A stretch of 64,000 nucleotides of DNA from Stenotrophomonas maltophilia (GTDB lineage: Bacteria > Pseudomonadota > Gammaproteobacteria > Xanthomonadales > Xanthomonadaceae), in contig NZ_NERD01000002.1 in assembly GCF_002799155.1 (NCBI RefSeq), positions 2,170,001 through 2,234,000 on the forward strand. The letters run 5' to 3'. A model generated the notes under the pieces. That model was not told where the DNA came from. It searched no databases and saw nothing but the letters and a program-made list of their open reading frames with translations. A program made the position numbers and the translations under genes. This document shows, one piece after another, positions 54,006 through 63,937 of this stretch (position 1 is its first letter; every line of letters starts with the position of its first letter).

Positions 54006-54593
54006 ATGAAGCTTCTGCATCTCGACGCCAGCGTGCTTGGCGACAATTCCGTCTCGCGCCAGCTGTCGGCCGCCGTGGTCGCCCGCTTCACCAGCCAGAT
54101 CGACGGCCTGCAGGTCGATTATCGCGATCTTGACGCCAATCCGGTACCGCATCTGCGCAGCAGCTCGCTGGCCAAGACCGACGCCGCCGAGGCGACCGAT
54201 GCTGAACAGGTGATGCAGCAGTTCCTGGAGGCTGACATCGTGGTGATCGGCGCGCCGATGTACAACTTCAGCATCCCCTCTACGCTGAAGGCCTGGATCG
54301 ACCGCGTGGCCGTGGCCGGCCGCACCTTCAAGTACACCGAGAACGGCCCGGTGGGCCTGGCCGGTGGCAAGCGGGTGATCATCGCCAGCAGCCGCGGCGG
54401 CATCTACACCGACTCGCCGGCCGACTTCCAGGAACCGTTCCTGCGCCAGGTGTTCGCCTTCATGGGCATCAACGAAGTCGAGTTCGTGCGCGCCGAAGGC
54501 ATCGCCTACTCGCCGCAGCACCGTGAAGACGCCATTGCCGGCGCGCTGGCGGCACTGCCTTCGCACGAAGCGGCCGAAGCTGTCGCCGCGTAA
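54006..54593 (+). CDS. azoR: FMN-dependent NADH-azoreductase
   Basis: A 195-residue flavodoxin-fold enzyme: MKLLHLDASVLGDNSVSRQL, IGAPMYNFSIPSTLKAWIDR and KRVIIASSRGGIYTD match AzoR/AcpD. It reduces azo compounds and quinones by two electrons using NADH. An in-frame ATG 9 bases upstream is less likely. A strong terminator follows at 54681. Confidence 0.93.
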   Translation: MKLLHLDASVLGDNSVSRQLSAAVVARFTSQIDGLQVDYRDLDANPVPHLRSSSLAKTDAAEATDAEQVMQQFLEADIVVIGAPMYNFSIPSTLKAWIDRVAVAGRTFKYTENGPVGLAGGKRVIIASSRGGIYTDSPADFQEPFLRQVFAFMGINEVEFVRAEGIAYSPQHREDAIAGALAALPSHEAAEAVAA

Positions 54594-54680
54594 CGCGTTC
54601 CAGCGTTCGGCGCCCCTCTCTCCTCGTCTGGGCGCTGAACGCGGGCCGGGATCCCCTCCCCCATCCCGGCCCACCCTGGC

Positions 54681-54706
54681 GGCCCCGCTCTGCGGGGCCG
54701 TTTTTT
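54681..54706 (+). terminator. Rho-independent terminator downstream of azoR
   Basis: GGCCCCGC-TCT-GCGGGGCC followed by GTTTTTT: an 8-bp GC-rich stem and T-run, 88 bases after the azoR stop. Confidence 0.9.
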
Positions 54707-54729
54707 CATGGGCGCGCTACGCTGGGGCC

Positions 54730-55080
54730 ATGGACTACATCGTGACGGCTGCGCACCGCAGCGAATTTCCGCGTCCGATCACCCTGCGCCGCGGCCAGGC
54801 GCTGGTGGTGGGCGAACGTTATGAAGGCCCGGAGGGCTGGGACGCCTGGTTTCTGTGCGAAGCCGAGGGGCAGCAGCCCGGTTTCGTGCCGGCACCGGTG
54901 ATCGGCCGCGATGCGCAGGGTGGCGCGTTTGCCACGGAGGATTACTGCGCGCGGGAGCTGGATGTGGATCCAGGGCAGCTGCTGCGCGGGGTGCGCACGC
55001 TCAATGGCTGGGCATGGTGCGTGCCGGGAACGGGCGAACCGGGATGGGTGCCGTTGGAGAAGCTGCGCGCTGTGGAGTGA
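54730..55080 (+). CDS. SH3-like domain protein
   Basis: A 116-residue protein with two SH3-type repeats: LRRGQALVVGERYEGPEGWD with PGFVPAPVIG, and LRGVRTLNGWAWCVPGTGEP with GWVPLEKL. The pattern fits variant SH3 domain proteins of unknown partner. No signal peptide; it begins 24 bases after the azoR terminator. Confidence 0.7.
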   Translation: MDYIVTAAHRSEFPRPITLRRGQALVVGERYEGPEGWDAWFLCEAEGQQPGFVPAPVIGRDAQGGAFATEDYCARELDVDPGQLLRGVRTLNGWAWCVPGTGEPGWVPLEKLRAVE

Positions 55081-55092
55081 TCGCGGTGGTTC

Positions 55093-55170
55093 ATCCACGC
55101 ATGGCGTGGATGTCGCCCGCATTGTAGATCCACGCCATGCGTGGATTCGGTGCCATGCGAGCATGGCACC
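55093..55170. repeat. Cluster of SMAG/REP palindromes
   Basis: Three palindromes: ATCCACGC-ATG-GCGTGGAT (55093-55111), GTAG plus ATCCACGC-CAT-GCGTGGAT (55124-55146, opposite orientation to the first) and GGTGCCATGC-GA-GCATGGCACC (55149-55170). They fill the gap between the convergent SH3-like gene and serS and probably act as a bidirectional terminator. Confidence 0.8.
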
Positions 55171-55184
55171 CACCGATCAGGGAA

Positions 55185-56507
<1,323 letters not shown>

Positions 56508-56578
56508 TTATACGGTTTTCTGCCGCCCGGTTCATTCCCGCCGTGGCAGAATCAGGCTATTCCGTACTGGTCCGGTCC

Positions 56579-57217
56579 ATGTCTGCACCCCGCTCGTCGT
56601 CCGCCAAGTCGTTCACTGTGCATATCCCGCGCAACGCCCTGAAGATCGCCGGCATCGCCTTCGGCGTGGGCATGCTGCTGTTCGTGGTGGTCTGGTTGAC
56701 CGGCCGCGACAAGGAGTTCTTCCGTGCCGACCCGGCCGCGCAGACGCCGCAGGAGACCGCGCAGGTGGAACCGCTGCCGGAACCGCTGGCTGCAGCCGCA
56801 GGCTCCAGCGACATGCCCGATGCCAAGCCGGCCCCGGCAGAGGACGAAGCCCCGAAGCTGGTCGAAACCGCCCCGCCACCGCCGGCACCCATCGCTGAAC
56901 CGGCCCCGGCGGCGCCGCCCCCTGCGCCGGCCGCCACCGGCAACAGCCAGCCGATGCCGATTGCCGGCCAGTCGCCGCCGCCGGCCTACCCGGCTGCCGC
57001 GCTGCGCGCCGGCGAGACCGGCAGCGTGGTGGTCCGCGTGGACGTGGATGCCACCGGCTACCCGAACAATGCCACCGTGATCCAGCGCAGCGGCTCACGC
57101 GAGCTCGACCGTGCCGCCACCGACGCCGTGCGCCGCTGGCGCTTCACTCCGGCGCAGAGCAACGGCCAGGCCGTGCCCGGCAGCATTGAAGTGCCGTTCG
57201 ACTTCAAGACCCAGTAA
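56579..57217 (+). CDS. TonB-like energy transducer
   Basis: A 212-residue protein: one N-terminal span (IAGIAFGVGMLLFVVVWLTG, residues ~24-43), a Pro/Ala/Glu-rich periplasmic linker, and a C-terminal TonB domain with PPPAYPAAALRAGETGSVVV, TVIQRSGSRELDRAATDAVR and RWRFTPA. TonB family proteins pass proton-motive force to outer-membrane receptors. There is no exbB/exbD beside it, so it is probably an accessory TonB. Confidence 0.87.
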   Translation: MSAPRSSSAKSFTVHIPRNALKIAGIAFGVGMLLFVVVWLTGRDKEFFRADPAAQTPQETAQVEPLPEPLAAAAGSSDMPDAKPAPAEDEAPKLVETAPPPPAPIAEPAPAAPPPAPAATGNSQPMPIAGQSPPPAYPAAALRAGETGSVVVRVDVDATGYPNNATVIQRSGSRELDRAATDAVRRWRFTPAQSNGQAVPGSIEVPFDFKTQ

Positions 57218-57336
57218 CTGAACGTTGCCCGGCAGGAAAACTGAACCCTGCCGGTCGCGTTGACGCAACGCTGACACTTCCCGCCGCTGGCCCGCGCAAC
57301 ACTCTCCCCGTCGTCCATTGACGGAAGGAGTTTGCG

Positions 57337-57912
57337 ATGACTGCCACCACCCACGAAGACCTTCATTCGCCGCAGTTGCAGCAGCAGCAAGCCAGCGAAC
57401 AGCACAAGCCCACGTCGCCCTGGATGTGGATCGCGCTGATCGTGGCGATGTTTGCCGCCGCGCTGCTCTGGCTGCGTCACTCGAGCCAGGAAGACGTGGC
57501 ACCGGCACCGGTTGGCGAGCGCATGCTCCCTGCCCCTGAGCAGGCGCCGGTCGCCGGCGCGCAGGCACCTGCTGCCCGCCAGACTGCACCGGCCAGCAGC
57601 CAGCCCAAAACTGCTCCCGCAGTGCGCAATCGCGAGGCGCGCCCGCTGGCAGGCAACAGCAAGCCGGCCTACCCCCCTGCAGCGCTGCGCAATGGCGTGC
57701 AGGGCAGCGTGATCGCCAGCCTCAATGTCGATACCCGTGGCCAGGTGACCAATGCCGCGATTGTCTCGCGCAGCGGTGAACGCAGCCGTGACCTGGATCG
57801 TGCTGTGCTGAGTGCCGTGCAGAACTGGAAGTTCCAGCCGGCGATGCGTGATGGCCGTGCGGTGGCCAGTGTGGTGCGGGTTCCGGTGGATTTCCGTACC
57901 GAACAGCGTTGA
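57337..57912 (+). CDS. TonB-like protein, second copy
   Basis: A 191-residue protein with a span WMWIALIVAMFAAALLWL (residues ~29-46), a short Ala/Pro linker and a TonB C-terminal domain: KPAYPPAALRNGVQGSVIAS, IVSRSGERSRDLDRAVLSAV, NWKFQPAMRDGR. It parallels the previous gene and is probably its paralogue. A terminator follows at 57941. Confidence 0.85.
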   Translation: MTATTHEDLHSPQLQQQQASEQHKPTSPWMWIALIVAMFAAALLWLRHSSQEDVAPAPVGERMLPAPEQAPVAGAQAPAARQTAPASSQPKTAPAVRNREARPLAGNSKPAYPPAALRNGVQGSVIASLNVDTRGQVTNAAIVSRSGERSRDLDRAVLSAVQNWKFQPAMRDGRAVASVVRVPVDFRTEQR

Positions 57913-57940
57913 TCGCGGACGAGGGGTTCGTGATGCTTAG

Positions 57941-57966
57941 ACGGAGGCTTCGGCCTCCGTCCTTTT
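57941..57966 (+). terminator. Rho-independent terminator after the second TonB-like gene
   Basis: ACGGAGGC-TTCG-GCCTCCGT followed by CCTTTT: perfect 8-bp stem with a TTCG tetraloop, 28 bases after the stop. Confidence 0.88.
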
Positions 57967-57978
57967 ATGCGCAGACGC

Positions 57979-58036
57979 GTGCCAACCAGGGTTGGCACCT
58001 GCCAGGTGATCTGAGCGTGCCAACAAAGGTCGGCAC
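57979..58036. repeat. Pair of REP-like palindromes
   Basis: GTGCCAACC-AG-GGTTGGCAC (57979-57998) is perfect. A second, imperfect copy (GTGCCAACAA / AGGTCGGCAC) lies at 58017-58036. Both are of the GTGCCGACC class common in Stenotrophomonas intergenic DNA; they separate the TonB-like gene from the convergent aroA. Confidence 0.7.
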
Positions 58037-58070
58037 CCACCGGGTTGCGTCATCCGCCGGGCGTGGCCTT

Positions 58071-59378
58071 TCAGGCCAGGTTGAAGCCGGCGCTGCGGGC
58101 CAGGCCATCGAAGTCCGGGAAGGACGTGGCGACGTTGGCGATGTCGTTGATGCGCACTTCGCCATCACTGATCTGGCCGGCAATGGCGAACGCCATGGCG
58201 ATGCGATGGTCGCCGTGGCTTTCAATGGTGCCGCTGCCCAGGCGCACACCGCCGTGCAGGGTGGCGCCGTCTTCGGTTTCGTCCACCTGCATGCCCAGCG
58301 CGCGCAGCCCGGTGGCCATCGCTGCGAGGCGGTCGGATTCCTTCACCCGCAGTTCGGCGGCACCACTCACCACGGTCTGGCCTTCCGCGGCGGCGGCAGC
58401 CACGAACAGCGCCGGGAATTCGTCGATCATGTCAGGCACCAGTGTTTCCGGAATGCGCGCACCCTTCAACGGGGCGTAGCGCACCACCAGATCGGCCACC
58501 GGTTCACCGCCCTGCTCGGCCGGGTTCTCTTCGGTGATGTCCGCACCCATCAGGCGCAGCGCGTGCAGCAAACCGGTGCGACGCGGATTCAGGCCGACCT
58601 GCTTCAGTCGCAGTTCGGAGCCGGGAATGATGCTGGCGGCAACCAGATAGAACGCGGCCGAAGAGAAGTCGGCCGGTACCACGATATCCGTGGCGCGCAG
58701 GCGCTGGCCGCCACGCAGGCGGGCCTTGCCGGGCGAGAATTCGATCTCTACCCCGAATGCAGAGAGCATGCGCTCGGTGTAGTCGCGGGTCGGGTGCGGT
58801 TCCACCACGCTGGTTTCGCCCTGCGCATACAGGCCGGCCAGCAGCACCGCCGACTTGATCTGCGCACTGGCCACCGGCGAGGCGAAGTCGATGCCGTGCA
58901 GCGATTGCCCGCCATGCACGTGCAGCGGCGGCGTGCCGTCATCCTGGGTATCGATCTTCGCGCCCATCTGCGACAACGGGCCGGTGACACGGCGCATGGG
59001 GCGGCCGGACAGCGACTCATCGCCGATCAGCGTGCAGTCGAACGCCTGGCCTGCCAGCAGGCCGGCCAGCAGGCGCATGCCGGTACCGGCGTTGCCGCAG
59101 TCCAGCGGCGCATCCGGGGCCTGCAGCCCATCGATACCGACGCCGTGCACGATGCGCTGCGACGGGCTGGGGGTTTCGATGCGCACACCCAGCTGGCTGA
59201 AGATGCGTGCAGTGGCGCGGGTGTCTTCGCCTTCCAGGAAACCTTCGATATGCGAGGTGCCATCGGCCAGCGCGGCGAACATCACCGAGCGGTGCGAGAC
59301 CGACTTGTCGCCGGGAATGGTCAGGCTGCCCTGCAGCGGCTGGCCCTTGCGGGCGATCCAGTGTTGCGCGTTGCTCAT
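58071..59378 (-). CDS. aroA: 3-phosphoshikimate 1-carboxyvinyltransferase (EPSP synthase)
   Basis: A 435-residue enzyme of the shikimate pathway: LTIPGDKSVSHRSVMFAALA (PEP/shikimate site), LDCGNAGTGMRLLAGLLAG, RPMRRV, and ELRVKESDRLAAMATGLRAL near the C-terminus. It makes EPSP from shikimate-3-phosphate and PEP. The start at 59378 is the first Met that yields the conserved N-terminus. It ends the serC-pheA-aroA cluster, 76 bases after pheA. Confidence 0.97.
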   Translation of the reverse strand: MSNAQHWIARKGQPLQGSLTIPGDKSVSHRSVMFAALADGTSHIEGFLEGEDTRATARIFSQLGVRIETPSPSQRIVHGVGIDGLQAPDAPLDCGNAGTGMRLLAGLLAGQAFDCTLIGDESLSGRPMRRVTGPLSQMGAKIDTQDDGTPPLHVHGGQSLHGIDFASPVASAQIKSAVLLAGLYAQGETSVVEPHPTRDYTERMLSAFGVEIEFSPGKARLRGGQRLRATDIVVPADFSSAAFYLVAASIIPGSELRLKQVGLNPRRTGLLHALRLMGADITEENPAEQGGEPVADLVVRYAPLKGARIPETLVPDMIDEFPALFVAAAAAEGQTVVSGAAELRVKESDRLAAMATGLRALGMQVDETEDGATLHGGVRLGSGTIESHGDHRIAMAFAIAGQISDGEVRINDIANVATSFPDFDGLARSAGFNLA

Positions 59379-59454
59379 CGTTCGATCGTTCCGTAAACGC
59401 CGGCAGCGCCGGCGATGCATCAGGGAGCGGCGGCCGTGGCCGCCGCGGCAGCAC

Positions 59455-60654
59455 TCAGGGCACGGCCACCGGATAGGAGCCCAGCACCTTGATCTGCGCC
59501 GAGTGCGCTTCCAGTTCGGCCAGCGCAGCCTGCATCGGCGCGTCGTCGATGTGGCCGGCCAGGTCGATGAAGAAGCCGTATTCCCACTTGCCGTGGTGCG
59601 ACGGCCGCGACTCGATGCGGTTCATGCTGATGCCGTGGCGGGCGAACGGGCTGAGCACGTCGAACAGCGCACCGGGCTTGTCATGGATGAACACCAGCAC
59701 CGACGTGCGGTCGTGGCCGGAGGTCGGGAAGATGTTGCGGCCCACCACCAGGAAGCGGGTGGTGTTGTCGGCATCGTTCTGGATCGGCTTGGTGACCACC
59801 TTCTTCAGGCCGTACACATGGCCGGCACTCTCGCCACCGATGGCCGCTGCGTCGTCGGCGTTGCGCGCACGACGCGCACCTTCGGCGTTGCTCGACACCG
59901 GAATCTTCTCGGCCCTCGGCAGGTTGGCGCGCAACCATGCCGAGGTCTGCATGAACGACTGCGGATGCGCGTAGATGCGCTCGATGTCTTCGATGCGGCC
60001 GCTGCGCGACATCAGGTACTGCTGCACGCGCAGTTCCACTTCACCGCAGATCTTCAGGTTGGAGGTCAGGAACATGTCCAGGGTGATCTGGATGGTGCCC
60101 TGCCCCGAATTCTCCACCGGCACCACGCCGAAGTCGGCATTGCCCGCTTCCACTTCCTGGAACACTTCCTCGATGCTGGCCATCGGCAGCCCCAGCGCAG
60201 AGCGGCCGAAGTGCTTGAGCACCGCCTGCTGGCTGAAGGTACCTTCCGGGCCGAGGTAGCCGATCTTCAGCGGCTCCTGCTGGGCCAGGCAGGCCGACAT
60301 GATCTCGCGGTAGACGTGCACCAGCAGCTCATCGCTGAGCGGGCCTTCGTTGCGGTCCACCACCATGCGCAGCACCTGCGCTTCGCGCTCGGGGCGGTAG
60401 TAATCGACGGCAGCGGCGAGCTTGCCCTTGGCCTTGCCGACCTGGTGGGCGAAACGTGCGCGTTCGGCGATCAGGCTCTGGATGTCGCGGTCGATCTGGT
60501 CGATCTTCGAGCGCACATCGGCCAGCGCCAGTGGCGCCAGGGTGGGGGCCGGGTTCGAGGCGGCCTTGGCCGTGCCCTTCGCCTTGCTGGGCGCGCTGTC
60601 CTTGGCCGGTACGGCCTTCTTCGGCGCCTTCTTGCTGGATTTGCTGCTTGCCAT
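59455..60654 (-). CDS. pheA: Chorismate mutase/prephenate dehydratase (P-protein)
   Basis: A 399-residue bifunctional enzyme. After a Lys/Ala-rich N-terminal extension of ~35 residues come chorismate mutase (VRSKIDQIDRDIQSLIAERA), prephenate dehydratase (IGYLGPEGTFSQQAVLKHFG, VVPVENSGQGTIQITLDMFL, NDADNTTRFLVVGR) and an ACT domain (FIHDKPGALFDVLSPFARHG, ESRPSHHGKWEYGFFIDL). It drives phenylalanine synthesis with feedback control through ACT. The lysine-rich extension is longer than in E. coli PheA. ATG 60654 has AAGGAATT upstream. Confidence 0.96.
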   Translation of the reverse strand: MASSKSSKKAPKKAVPAKDSAPSKAKGTAKAASNPAPTLAPLALADVRSKIDQIDRDIQSLIAERARFAHQVGKAKGKLAAAVDYYRPEREAQVLRMVVDRNEGPLSDELLVHVYREIMSACLAQQEPLKIGYLGPEGTFSQQAVLKHFGRSALGLPMASIEEVFQEVEAGNADFGVVPVENSGQGTIQITLDMFLTSNLKICGEVELRVQQYLMSRSGRIEDIERIYAHPQSFMQTSAWLRANLPRAEKIPVSSNAEGARRARNADDAAAIGGESAGHVYGLKKVVTKPIQNDADNTTRFLVVGRNIFPTSGHDRTSVLVFIHDKPGALFDVLSPFARHGISMNRIESRPSHHGKWEYGFFIDLAGHIDDAPMQAALAELEAHSAQIKVLGSYPVAVP

Positions 60655-60705
60655 CGGAATTCCTTGTTGCGGGGCCCGCACCCGACGGTGCGCGCCGTTC
60701 ATTGC

Positions 60706-61791
60706 TCAGCCGTGACGCTGCTGGAAATCGGCCATGAAGGTGACCAGCGCCTCGGCCCCGGCCAGCGGCATGGCGTTGTACAGCGAGGCACGGATGCCCC
60801 CGACCACCTTGTGCCCCTTCAGCGCAAGCAGGCCGGCGGCCTTGGCTTCGGTGACGAAACGGGCATCAAGCTCGGCATCGGGCAGGAAGAACGGGATGTT
60901 CATCCGCGAACGTGCCGCGTGTGCGACCTCGTTGCGGTAGAAGCCGCCGGAACCATCGATGGCGCCGTACACCAGCGCGGCCTTGGCGGCGTTGCGCCGG
61001 GCGAACTCGGCCACGCCGCCTTCGGCCAGCATCCACTTGAACACCAGGCCGGCCAAGTACCAGTTCCAGGTCGGCGGGGTGTTGAGCATCGAATCGCGGG
61101 CGACGTGCGAGCGGTAATCGAAGATGTCCGCACGCGGCTGGCCGCTGCGCTCGAGCAGGTCGCGGCGGATGATCATCACCGCGATGCCGACCGGGCCCAG
61201 GTTCTTCTGCGCGCCGGCGTAGATCACGCCGTAGCGGCGCACGTCCAGCGGTTCGCTGGCGATGGACGAGCTGAAGTCGGCGATCAGCGGGACGTTGCCG
61301 GTGTCGGGCACATCACGGAACTCGACGCCGTGGATGGTCTCGTTGGCGGTGATGTGCACGTAGGCGGCATCGGGCGAGAGCTGCCAGCCTGCGCGCGGCG
61401 GCAGCGTGCGGTAGCCATCGGCCTCGCTGCTGGCCGCGATGTTGACGTCGACGTAGACACCGGCCTGCTTGACCGCGGTCCTGCCCCAGTGGCCACTGAC
61501 CACGTAGTCGGCACGCTGGCCGGGGGCGGCGAAGTTGAGCGGGATCAGCGCCTGCTGGGTGGTGGCACCACCGGACAGGAACAGCACCGCATAGTCTTCG
61601 GGGATATCGAGCAGGCGGCGCAGGTCAGCCTCGGCCTCGGCGGCCACGGACATGAATTCCGCGCCGCGATGGCTCATTTCCACGATCGAGGCACCGGTAC
61701 CGTGCCAGTCCAGCATTTCCGCCTGCGCCTGGCGCAGGACCGATTCCGGCAAGGTCGCAGGGCCGGCACTGAAGTTGAACGCGCGCGTCAT
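60706..61791 (-). CDS. serC: Phosphoserine aminotransferase
   Basis: A 361-residue PLP enzyme: [49 protein letters not shown] (PLP lysine in AQKN) and [20 protein letters not shown]. It acts in serine and pyridoxal biosynthesis. It leads the serC-pheA-aroA cluster; pheA starts 51 bases after its stop. Confidence 0.97.
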   Translation of the reverse strand: MTRAFNFSAGPATLPESVLRQAQAEMLDWHGTGASIVEMSHRGAEFMSVAAEAEADLRRLLDIPEDYAVLFLSGGATTQQALIPLNFAAPGQRADYVVSGHWGRTAVKQAGVYVDVNIAASSEADGYRTLPPRAGWQLSPDAAYVHITANETIHGVEFRDVPDTGNVPLIADFSSSIASEPLDVRRYGVIYAGAQKNLGPVGIAVMIIRRDLLERSGQPRADIFDYRSHVARDSMLNTPPTWNWYLAGLVFKWMLAEGGVAEFARRNAAKAALVYGAIDGSGGFYRNEVAHAARSRMNIPFFLPDAELDARFVTEAKAAGLLALKGHKVVGGIRASLYNAMPLAGAEALVTFMADFQQRHG

Positions 61792-61960
61792 GTCACACCT
61801 GTGGGGCAAGACCCCTAGTATGCCGCAGTGCACCAGCCTTGCGGCCTTGTGGCGCAAGGGAAATTTGGTTTCATTGGAATCCATCGGCCGCAGCAATGCG
61901 GCCGGTAGTCGCCAAGCTTGGTCTACGTACGCCGTCAGGCGTCAAGCCCGCCGAAGCAGC

Positions 61961-61980
61961 GTGCCGACCAAGGTCGGCAC
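61961..61980. repeat. REP-like palindrome
   Basis: GTGCCGACC-AA-GGTCGGCAC followed by CCACC, the same class as the elements near 57979 and 58017, between serC and the FHA gene. Confidence 0.7.
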
Positions 61981-62044
61981 CCACCAAGAGCGGGGAAATG
62001 AACGCCGTCCCGGTAGCGCGCGGGCCATGCCCGGCCGGTTCAGA

Positions 62045-62851
62045 TCAGCGCGCGCCGAACCAGAGCAGCAGGCTGAGCAGCGCGGCCAGCAGCAGCGCAC
62101 TGACCAGCAGCCACGGCCAGCGCCGGACCCTGCGCGGCGCGGCCGGCAGCACCGTTGCCTGCTCGACCTCGTGGCTTGCATCGTCCTCGACCGGCAGCGG
62201 CCGCCGGCGCGGATCATGCGGCACTTCCAGCACGAACCGGTGCTGGCCATCGAACACCACCTGGTCGCCGGCCTGCAGCCAGCAGTGGCGCACGGCCACG
62301 CCGTTGACCCGGGTACCGTCGGCACTGCCCAGGTCGCGCAGCAGCACGCGCTCGCCGTGCACTTCCACCCGGGCATGCTGTTCGGCGAAGGCCGGGTCAT
62401 CAATGGCGATGTCGGCTTCGTTGCCGCGGCCGATCAGGCGGGCCCGCGACAGGGTGAAGCTACGGCCATGGTGCAGGCCGCCAACACCGCGCAGCAGTCG
62501 TTGCTGCTCGTCGCTGCCGTCTTCGGTTTTCGGCGCAGGCGCCTGCAGCAGGCTCTCGACTTCGCCCTGCAGCACCATTTCCACGCCATCCACGTACACC
62601 GCGTCGCCCGCGCGCAGCAGGGCCATCCGGCGCACGGGGCGACCGTTGACGTGGATGCCGCGGATGCCATTGCCAACCTGCAGCCAGAGGCCGCGATCGT
62701 CCATGCAGAATTGGGCCAGCAGCAGTGCGCCGTGGCCGGCATCACCGAGCCGCACGCTGCCGTTGGCCTGGCGCACGATGCGCTGCACCCCGGGCCGCAG
62801 GAGCTGGTCGGGCTGTTGTTGTTGACTGAAGTGAACAAGCAGGTTCTGCAC
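62045..62851 (-). CDS. FHA-domain membrane protein
   Basis: A 268-residue protein starting at GTG 62851 (chosen because upstream in-frame codons look non-coding). The N-terminal half resembles a degenerate FHA fold (GSVRLGDAGHGALLLAQ, IRGIHVNGRPVRRMALLRAG). Residues ~115-210 form a second, canonical FHA domain: ARLIGRGNEADIAI with the RGNEADI loop, RDLGSADGTRVNGVAV. One C-terminal span WLLVSALLLAALLSLLLWF anchors it with FHA domains in the cytoplasm. It should bind phosphothreonine peptides; no Ser/Thr kinase is adjacent. Confidence 0.82.
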   Translation of the reverse strand: MQNLLVHFSQQQQPDQLLRPGVQRIVRQANGSVRLGDAGHGALLLAQFCMDDRGLWLQVGNGIRGIHVNGRPVRRMALLRAGDAVYVDGVEMVLQGEVESLLQAPAPKTEDGSDEQQRLLRGVGGLHHGRSFTLSRARLIGRGNEADIAIDDPAFAEQHARVEVHGERVLLRDLGSADGTRVNGVAVRHCWLQAGDQVVFDGQHRFVLEVPHDPRRRPLPVEDDASHEVEQATVLPAAPRRVRRWPWLLVSALLLAALLSLLLWFGAR

Positions 62852-62976
62852 GCGGCGCAGCCTAGCAGGTTGGCCGCCAACGAAGAAGAACCCACGATGA
62901 GTGCTTGGCGCGAAGGCCCGCGATGCGCACAATGCTTGCCCTCTTTGATCATCCCCGCCCTGCGCCAGGAGCCTGC

Positions 62977-63252
62977 ATGTCCACCATCGATGTCCGCCAC
63001 GCCCACGCCCTGCCCGACGCACAGGCGCGCGCCGCGATCGAGCAGGTCGCTGCCAAGCTGTCCGAGCGCTTCGGCCTGAAGTCGTCCTGGACCGCCGACG
63101 TCCTGAACTTTTCCGGCAGCGGCGTGGACGGTGCGATCGAACTGCAGCCGGGCGCCGTGCGCGTGACCGCCAAGCTGGGTTTCCTGCTGTCGGCGATGAA
63201 GGGCATGGTCGAAGGCGAGATCCAGCGCGTGCTGAAGGAAAAGCTGGGCTGA
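62977..63252 (+). CDS. Polyhydroxyalkanoic acid system family protein
   Basis: A 91-residue protein: IDVRHAHALPDAQARAAIEQ, VAAKLSERFGLKSSWTADVL, VTAKLGFLLSAMKGMVEGEI, which fits the small PHA-granule-associated family. It is followed 80 bases later by a phasin gene, supporting a granule or surface-binding role, although no PHA synthase is visible in this window. Confidence 0.85.
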   Translation: MSTIDVRHAHALPDAQARAAIEQVAAKLSERFGLKSSWTADVLNFSGSGVDGAIELQPGAVRVTAKLGFLLSAMKGMVEGEIQRVLKEKLG

Positions 63253-63332
63253 ACCCCGGCGGCGGCCGTCACGGCCGTGCAACGCCAACGCGCGCTACTC
63301 TCGGGGCAGGCCCAACTCCCACGGGAAGTGCG

Positions 63333-63824
63333 ATGAACCACTACGAAAACGACGACCGCCGCAACGACGACGCCTCTTTCGGTGACCAGGCCGAGCGCTT
63401 CTCGCGCAAGCTCAGTGACTCGGCACAGCAGGTCTGGCTGGCCGGGCTGGGTGCGCTGGGCCGTGCCCAGGCCGAGGGCAGCCGCTTCTTCGATGGCCTG
63501 GTGAAGGAAGGTGAAGCCTGGGAAGCCCGCCGCCGTGAGCGCAGCGGCGAACAGGGCCCGGGCTGGCGCGACAACGTCGAAACGTCGCTGGACGAGGCCC
63601 GCGAGAAGGCTTCCGGCACGTGGAACAAGGTCGAGAAGGCCTTTGATGACCAGGTGCAGGGCGTGCTCAAGCGCCTGCATGTCCCCACTGCCGACGAAGT
63701 GACCGCGCTCGAGGCCCGCATCGATGCCCTGCACGCGCGCCTGGCCAAGCTGGAAAACCGCGCCGCGTCCGGCACCGACGCCCCCGCTCCGGGCAGCCAT
63801 CAATCGCCGGACAGCGTGCCCTGA
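63333..63824 (+). CDS. Phasin family protein (PhaI/PhaF type)
   Basis: A 163-residue protein with the phasin core QAERFSRKLSDSAQQVWLAG, LGALGRAQAEGSRFFDGLVK and a C-terminal coiled coil TADEVTALEARIDALHARLA. Phasins coat PHA granules or act as stress-related surfactants. Probably cotranscribed with the preceding granule-associated gene. Confidence 0.88.
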   Translation: MNHYENDDRRNDDASFGDQAERFSRKLSDSAQQVWLAGLGALGRAQAEGSRFFDGLVKEGEAWEARRRERSGEQGPGWRDNVETSLDEAREKASGTWNKVEKAFDDQVQGVLKRLHVPTADEVTALEARIDALHARLAKLENRAASGTDAPAPGSHQSPDSVP

Positions 63825-63869
63825 GCGCAATTGTTGCAATGCAATAAAAATTGATTGACAATCGCGAGC

Positions 63870-63937
63870 AACCCGCCAATCGCTTCGGCTGCCGTTTGTT
63901 CCCTCCCCTCACGGCTTCAGGATTGGCGGGTTTTTCG
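63870..63937 (+). terminator. Long-loop terminator after the phasin gene
   Basis: AACCCGCCAATC (63870-63881) pairs with GATTGGCGGGTT (63921-63932), a 12-bp stem with a 39-base loop, followed by TTT. The remaining bases to 64000 hold no feature I can support. Confidence 0.75.

Noticed and set aside
54730-55080. Extending the SH3-like gene to an in-frame ATG at 54523
   Set aside because: That start lies inside azoR and the frame would cross the strong terminator at 54681-54706.
58855-61818. A 987-codon open frame on the plus strand opposite serC, pheA and aroA
   Set aside because: Mirror-frame artefact of three certain genes; no conserved domain.
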